Shown piece by piece: positions 59,138 through 64,000 of a DNA stretch of 64,000 nucleotides. Position numbers and translations under genes: made by a program. The notes under the pieces were generated by a model. That model was not told where the DNA came from and did no database searches. It saw only the letters and a program-made list of their open reading frames with translations. Numbering within the stretch: position 1 is the first letter of the stretch; each line of letters starts with the position of its first letter. This stretch comes from Eucalyptus grandis (lineage: Eukaryota; Streptophyta; Magnoliopsida; Myrtales; Myrtaceae). Where the stretch lies: the NCBI RefSeq assembly GCF_016545825.1, contig NC_052618.1:47562196-47626195 (forward strand), given 5' to 3'.

Positions 59138-60065
59138 GGGCGTGTTTGGTAACTATTCTGTTTTTGAGAATAAATTCTAATAAAAAATTATTCTTTTTTA
59201 TTTTGTTCCCAAAAACAATTTCTAAGCATTTTAAGCCATTTGATAACTGTCCAAAATTTTGATTTTAGAATAAAATTGTGTTTGGTACTTACTCAAAATT
59301 TTTACTTCAAATCATTTTCTTTTAATTTTTAAATATTTTTTTCTTTTCTTTTTTTCCTTTCTCTATCCTGTTTTTCTTCTTCAAGTGGCCAGTCGCCGGT
59401 CCGGTGACCAGCCAAACGAGGGCTAGCAACCTCACCGGAGCATCGCCAACACTCATTAGCCAAGCCTCGCCGATGGCTAGGCAGGCCTCACCAGAGTTGG
59501 GCGAGGCTCACCTAGCCACCAATGTGGCTGGGCAAGCCTCGTTGAGGCTATGCGAGGCCCACCGGCCACCGGCGAGGCTTGACCTCGCCAGACAAGGCTT
59601 GCCCAACCCCGCCGAGGCTCGCCTCGCCCGGTGGCCAAGCGGCCTTTGCCAAGACCGGGCAAGGCCCCTCGCCACCGACAGTGGTTAGTGAGCCTCACCA
59701 AGGCCAGCGGGCCTCGCCCAGCCCCGATGAGGCTCACCTTGCCGATGGCTAGGCTTGCCTCCAGAAGCTCGTTGGACTGGTTGTCGGCGACTCACGGTAG
59801 TGGGCGGCGGATGACGGCGGACGGCAATCGTGAGATGGTGGGAGATGAAGAAGAAGAAAAGGGAAAAAGAAGAGAAATATGATCTTGATTCTTAAATTTG
59901 TTTCCGGGAACAAGAATCAACTTTTTTTTATTCTTGATTCTGTCACAAATCTACTTCCGAGAACAAAAGTTTTACCAAACACGATTTTGTTCACAAACTG
60001 CTCCCAAGAACAAAAAATCAAAATCAAGTACTATTTGGATGGTTAACAAATAGCTCCTAAGAAGC
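59138..60065. mobile_element. Non-autonomous TIR element with GC-rich core
   Basis: The left end is gggcgtgtttggtaac, the right end (reverse complement) gagctatttgttaacc. Inner flanks are AT-rich with aacaattt and attttgtt words in inverted orientation. The core (59390-59800) is GC-rich with many gaggct and gcctcgcc words, giving spurious open frames on both strands. No transposase. It resembles an hAT-type non-autonomous element and, in layout, the elements at 39113 and 57313. Confidence 0.5.
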
Positions 60066-62028
60066 TCAATTACGATTTACATCTGTTGAGCAAGTGAATA
60101 TGCTGCAATCACGATTTTAATTCTTTCCTCTTTGGGAGGCAGTGACCTCAATATCCTGTCAATTAAGGACCATCAGTTAGTTCATCATATTTCCGTGTCG
60201 TCGTCTTAATTAAGACCACAGATTTGTGCGGCTATGTAATTACCCGATATGGTCGGAGCGATGATTCTCACGTCCCATGGAGGACCAGTCCGTTGCCAAC
60301 TGAACTTGATTTCTCCGAAGTTATAAAAAGATAACTGATATCTTGATCTTGCAAAAGGCAAAAGGTGTATATTGATGATGTTTAAAAAGGACTAGAAAAC
60401 TATCCTGCCCAAAGTCAGCTTCTTCTTTGCGATGCCCATTTCTCACCAAATCAAGTCCGCCAACCAATTCGAAATGAGCAAAGACACAGAACATTGGTGA
60501 TATTGTTGAATGCTTGATTTTTCTAGGGTATCTTCAGGGCTAAGTTCAACTGGAAGAGAATTTGATCCCCTGAATGCCATGATTTACACTTGGTCTGATG
60601 ATACAAATTGACTGACTAAAGCCAGAGAGCTTCACTTAGACTGGAATTAGAGAAACATAATGACTGACTAAAAGCAGAGAGCTTCAACTGTCTTTGGTTT
60701 CAAACAAGAAGAAATCGATAGAACAACCGTTCATATTCACTTATGCCCGCTGATGTGTACGTGTCAACACATCCATTGCAAGGCACGTTATAATATCAAG
60801 CAGAGGATATCGCATTTATAAAAGAATTTGTAAGGAACATGACATTGCCACAAAACAATCATATAATTTACATATCAGAATGAATGTGCATACAAACAAT
60901 GCAAACACAATGACAGAGAGAAGCATATAAGGACTTCACAAGATCAATCACTCTGAGCAGCACATCTGCGCTAAAGATATGCCTTCTTGAATAAATCAAT
61001 GAACATCATGTAACTGGAAATTAGCTTCTTTTGAACGTGCGCAGAACAAACACCAAACATAATGTGACCAAAAAAAAAAAGAAAAAAAAAATCCATGATA
61101 ATGTACATCAACCTGGAATGCCTTGCATCTTCATTGTATTTACAGGTGCCTGCCAAGATGGAAAACCAACTTTGCGGGCCACCTCAAGGTGCATCTCTGA
61201 ATGGATCATCCACCTCACTGAAAATGTAACCAACAAGGTATGAATGACAGCTCACATCTGCCATAAAGAGGGAGAAGGCAGAAAGTATTGTTAATCTTTT
61301 AAATTAAGCTCTGTTGGTTTTGCAGAAATAATTTGGAAAATATTTTCCTAATTTTTGTCATTTATATTGCTTATGAAAATGAGATAACGAACAAGAATTA
61401 TCATGATCTACCAAGTGATATAAACAATAAATATACGGAAAACATTATTGACTTTCGGTGAAACAAAAGAAACCCGACAATTAACACAACTTCTAACCAT
61501 CATCAGGTTGGGCTCTGGCATTTAGCAGGAAACCATTTTCATAAATACAGTAAACAATCATAACCAACTTCAATTGTTACCAAAGCCCTGATAACAAGAC
61601 ATTTGCAATAAAAATAGACAAAAGAAAAGAAACCTCATGCTCAGGTTTTGATAAATACAATACCCTCTCACCAACCATTTTATACTATAAACCTGTCAAG
61701 TGAACAAAGAAAGAGATTGAAGCAAAATTAACAGGAAAGGATGAAAGAAATTTCCACTGATTCCCCTTAGTTTTGTTAATCACTCAAATAATTTATCTGG
61801 AAAAGGGAGAAAATTATGATAAGATCATTTCAGTTTGACTTATGCTTACTACTAAATACAGTCGAAAAATTTCATCGTTCAAACATTCAGCATTTGGTCT
61901 TGTTAGCGAATGTATCTATTGCCTTCAAGATGTGATCAGAGCCTTGTACTTTCGAGTATGTAATACCTAATCAACGATATGCTAAAAAATAGTCTTCACA
62001 ATTTGACTAGAAGTATCAGGTACAGTAC
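60066..62028. other. Region downstream of the WIT-like gene
   Basis: No complete gene was recognised. A 75-bp local duplication occurs at 60601-60700 (tgactgactaaa..gcagagagcttcaactg). 61120-61217 on the minus strand, after a ttttcag acceptor at 61218-61224, could be a further exon of the WIT-like gene, but no frame joins cleanly to the upstream exons. The C-terminal membrane anchor expected for a WIT protein was not found here. Otherwise AT-rich intron or intergenic sequence. Confidence 0.4.
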
Positions 62029-64000
62029 CTGTCTCGGAAGTTCTATGCAATGGTACCCCTGACTCTGAGATGTATCATCATAAGCACCAGCTTGTGAACC
62101 ACTATAATGGAGGCTCTCTTTCATTGAAATCCTTATCATGGGATATGGAATTCAGTGACTCTTCCCTCACATTTTTTAACTTCCCAACCAACATTTTGTC
62201 ATCCTTTGTCAAAAAGTATAGCTGCCAATAACACCAAACAGTGAATTGAGTTGTGATGGTAATTTCATTATCCCGGGCAAATTGCAAACTAGAGTAACTC
62301 AACTATATGTATCTTGTTGGCCATTCCTTTCTATGCACAAAAGTGCAAATGGAAGCAATATATCAAAGGAACCTGCTCCTACAGAGATAAACTTACCTGA
62401 AGATATACAATGAACTTGAACGTTAAAAGAAAATTTACGAACAAGTGATAATTGATTTTTCATGACATCATTTGAGAATATCCCAGTGTATGGCAGCTTA
62501 ACCACTACCAACGTGCAACTATGAAAAAAATGAGAGAAAAGGAAGGAAAAAAGAAACCCGATACCTGCTTCTGGATCCGCTCCCTCTCAAAGGCTAGTTG
62601 CATGACCGTATCCATCATGATTTTAGATCTTAGATTGACTTCATCAGAAATGGCAACTTTGGAACTATTGGCATCATCCAGTGACATCTCCAAGTCTCTT
62701 ATCTTAGCCCTCAGTAGGCTGACTTCTTTCTTAAGCTCGAAATTGGCTTCAGATAGTTCAATACATTGCTCTTCCACGCTATCAGTCTTGCTTTCTGCTT
62801 TTGACACCTTCGATTTCAAATCTTCAATAAGAGTTTCCATATCCCATATAGCAGAATACAACAAGTTCTGCTGCTCTTGACTTGCTTCTGAGGATGCCCT
62901 TGCATGCTGTAATTGCAACTCTAATTCCCTCGACTGCTTTTCAAGTACACTAACCTTCTCGGTCTTACTATTAACGCTACCCTTAAGAAAATTTAACTCC
63001 TCCGTGAGTTCCAGGTTTGAGTCGGTTAAATGTGTCACCTTACCTTCCGCAGCATCCACCTTGCTTTCGGCGGCTTCAATACCTTCTTTAAGTGTCTCAA
63101 CTACATGTTCCATCTCATCGATTTGATTTTGACTTGCTTCCCATGAAGCATTTGCTTCCTTCAGATGGAACCTGGTTTCTTTGAGCTGCTCCTCAAGTAC
63201 CTTCACTTTATTGCTCAAATTTACAACCTCAGAGCATTTGGCGACATAATCGACATTTACACTTTCAAGCTTTTGCACGATGATATCCTTAGCTTTCAGC
63301 TGTTCTGCTAGATCCTCAATTTTAGATAAAAACTGTGCTTCACGTTGTACTGAGCTGTTAAGGTTAAATTGAATGACTTGAGATTTTCCTACCAGCTCCT
63401 TGGATATACCCATCAGTATCTCCCAAGCATTTTCTGCTTCTAGAAACCTTCCCCACACAACTTCTGCTGCTTCTTCCATGTGAAGAGCCACCTGTTCTGT
63501 ATAATGCAGTTTCCATTTCAGATCCTCTTCATTCTGTCTGGATTCCGACAATTTCTTCTCAAGAGCTTGCTCCCTAGCAAGAGATTTCTCTAGCATCCTT
63601 GAGACATATCTGGGTAGCTCTTTCGTTTTTGCTCTAAAACTTGAATTGAAGAGTTGATTTTTGTCAGACAGATCCAAACCGTTGTCCTTCTCACCTGCAA
63701 AAGTACAGCTTAGGAGTAAGCAGGAATTTATCAAGGAATTTAATGGATCATCAAATTTTTCAACAAAAAAGTAGATGGGTGATCACTTACTTTTGTCAGA
63801 TTGGACAGCCGCAAAGTCCTTCTGAAGATTGGCTATGTGTCTCTTTACCTCTAAAGCCTGCTCCCGAGATTGCTTCAGAGATTCTCGACACTTATGCAAC
63901 TTCTCATCCATAACAGTATATACTTCTTGGAAATGTCTGCATGAAGATATTTCATGATGGGCATCATCGATTTCTGCTGGTAAAGTAGCCAAGAAAATGT
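62029..64000 (-). CDS. WIT1/WIT2-like coiled-coil protein, partial
   Basis: Minus-strand exons: one ending at 63791 (its 5' end may be an acceptor near 63977; the gene continues beyond the window), 62565-63694 (1130 nt), and probably 62029-62221. Junctions are GT..AG; the first join makes SDKSEKDNG. The long exon reads almost entirely as coiled coil, with LPRYVSRMLEKSLAREQAL, HMEEAAEVVWGRFLEAENAW, and repeats of LxxAxASxEASQxQ type. This matches plant WPP-domain-interacting tail-anchored proteins, which hold RanGAP and WIP partners at the outer nuclear envelope and bind a myosin for nuclear movement. The N-terminus and membrane tail are not seen. In the 62029-62221 exon the phase-0 frame ends at TAG (62100-62102), while another frame runs on to the donor (SGSQAGAYDDTSQSQGYHC). 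This implies a one-base shift or an unseen splice. Confidence 0.75.

Noticed and set aside
59404..59882. Plus- and minus-strand ORFs of 83-94 codons
   Set aside because: They lie in the GC-rich core of a TIR element made of repeated gcctcgcc words; no domains.
62521..62880. 119-codon plus-strand ORF
   Set aside because: Antisense shadow of the WIT-like coiled-coil exon.
63695..63734. Start of the 409-codon WIT-like ORF at MINSCLLL
   Set aside because: These codons are intron: a ttttgcag acceptor at 63695-63702 joins the frame to the upstream exon ending at 63791.

Overview
The window is nuclear DNA of a flowering plant, very probably a woody eudicot. The evidence is plant-type LTR retrotransposons (a Tat/Ogre-like Ty3-gypsy group and a Sirevirus-like Ty1-copia), short introns with GT..AG borders, TATA boxes about 60-85 bp upstream of start codons, AT-rich spacers and a WIT-type nuclear-envelope gene. 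The species cannot be fixed from the sequence alone.

About 57 kb (1-57,080) is one segmental-duplication cluster. A module of several kb recurs about six times in the same orientation, in pieces: 1-3202, 18173-24200, 28542-35198, 38741-45177, 54878-57080. The module carries small minus-strand genes for secreted six-cysteine peptides, none of them visible as a long ORF because each has a 61-nt signal-peptide exon, a short intron and a second exon for the mature peptide. There are two families. Family A (five copies: 2520-2866, 23384-23734, 29109-29459, 34602-34888, 43244-43557) has cysteine spacing C-x5-C-x5-C-x-C-x6-C-x-C. Family B (three copies: 22120-22429, 33285-33594, 56680-57013) has C-x5-C-x3-C-x6-C-x4-C-x-C, a defensin-like CS-alpha-beta signature. 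Both share exon-1 length and intron phase, so they look like diverged paralogues. A1, A2 and B3 are intact. A4 and A5 are frameshifted, B1 and B2 share a nonsense codon at the second cysteine, and A3 carries compensating indels that replace the signal peptide but keep the six-cysteine core.

Retroelements interrupt the cluster. At 3203-18172 lies a 15-kb Tat/Ogre-like element that has gag-type and DUF7745-like ORFs but no recognisable pol. Its 3' untranslated part holds several tandem repeat families, including about 35 copies of a 57-bp unit. At 24301-28541 is the 5' part of a reverse-oriented relative, cut by a 100-N gap (24201-24300). At 35199-38740 is a probable solo LTR. At 45178-54872 is a complete but decayed Sirevirus-like copia element with ATCGT target-site duplication, two gag zinc knuckles, pol, an env-like reading region and duplicated polypurine tracts; it sits inside an older TIR element.

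From 57.1 to 60.1 kb there are non-autonomous DNA-element-like sequences with AT-rich inverted ends and GC-rich cores. From 62 kb to the window end runs the minus-strand, coiled-coil part of a WIT1/WIT2-like gene (WPP-domain-interacting tail-anchored protein), the only long conserved cellular gene here. The likeliest novel biology is the pair of small secreted cysteine-rich peptide families undergoing birth and death within the recurring module.
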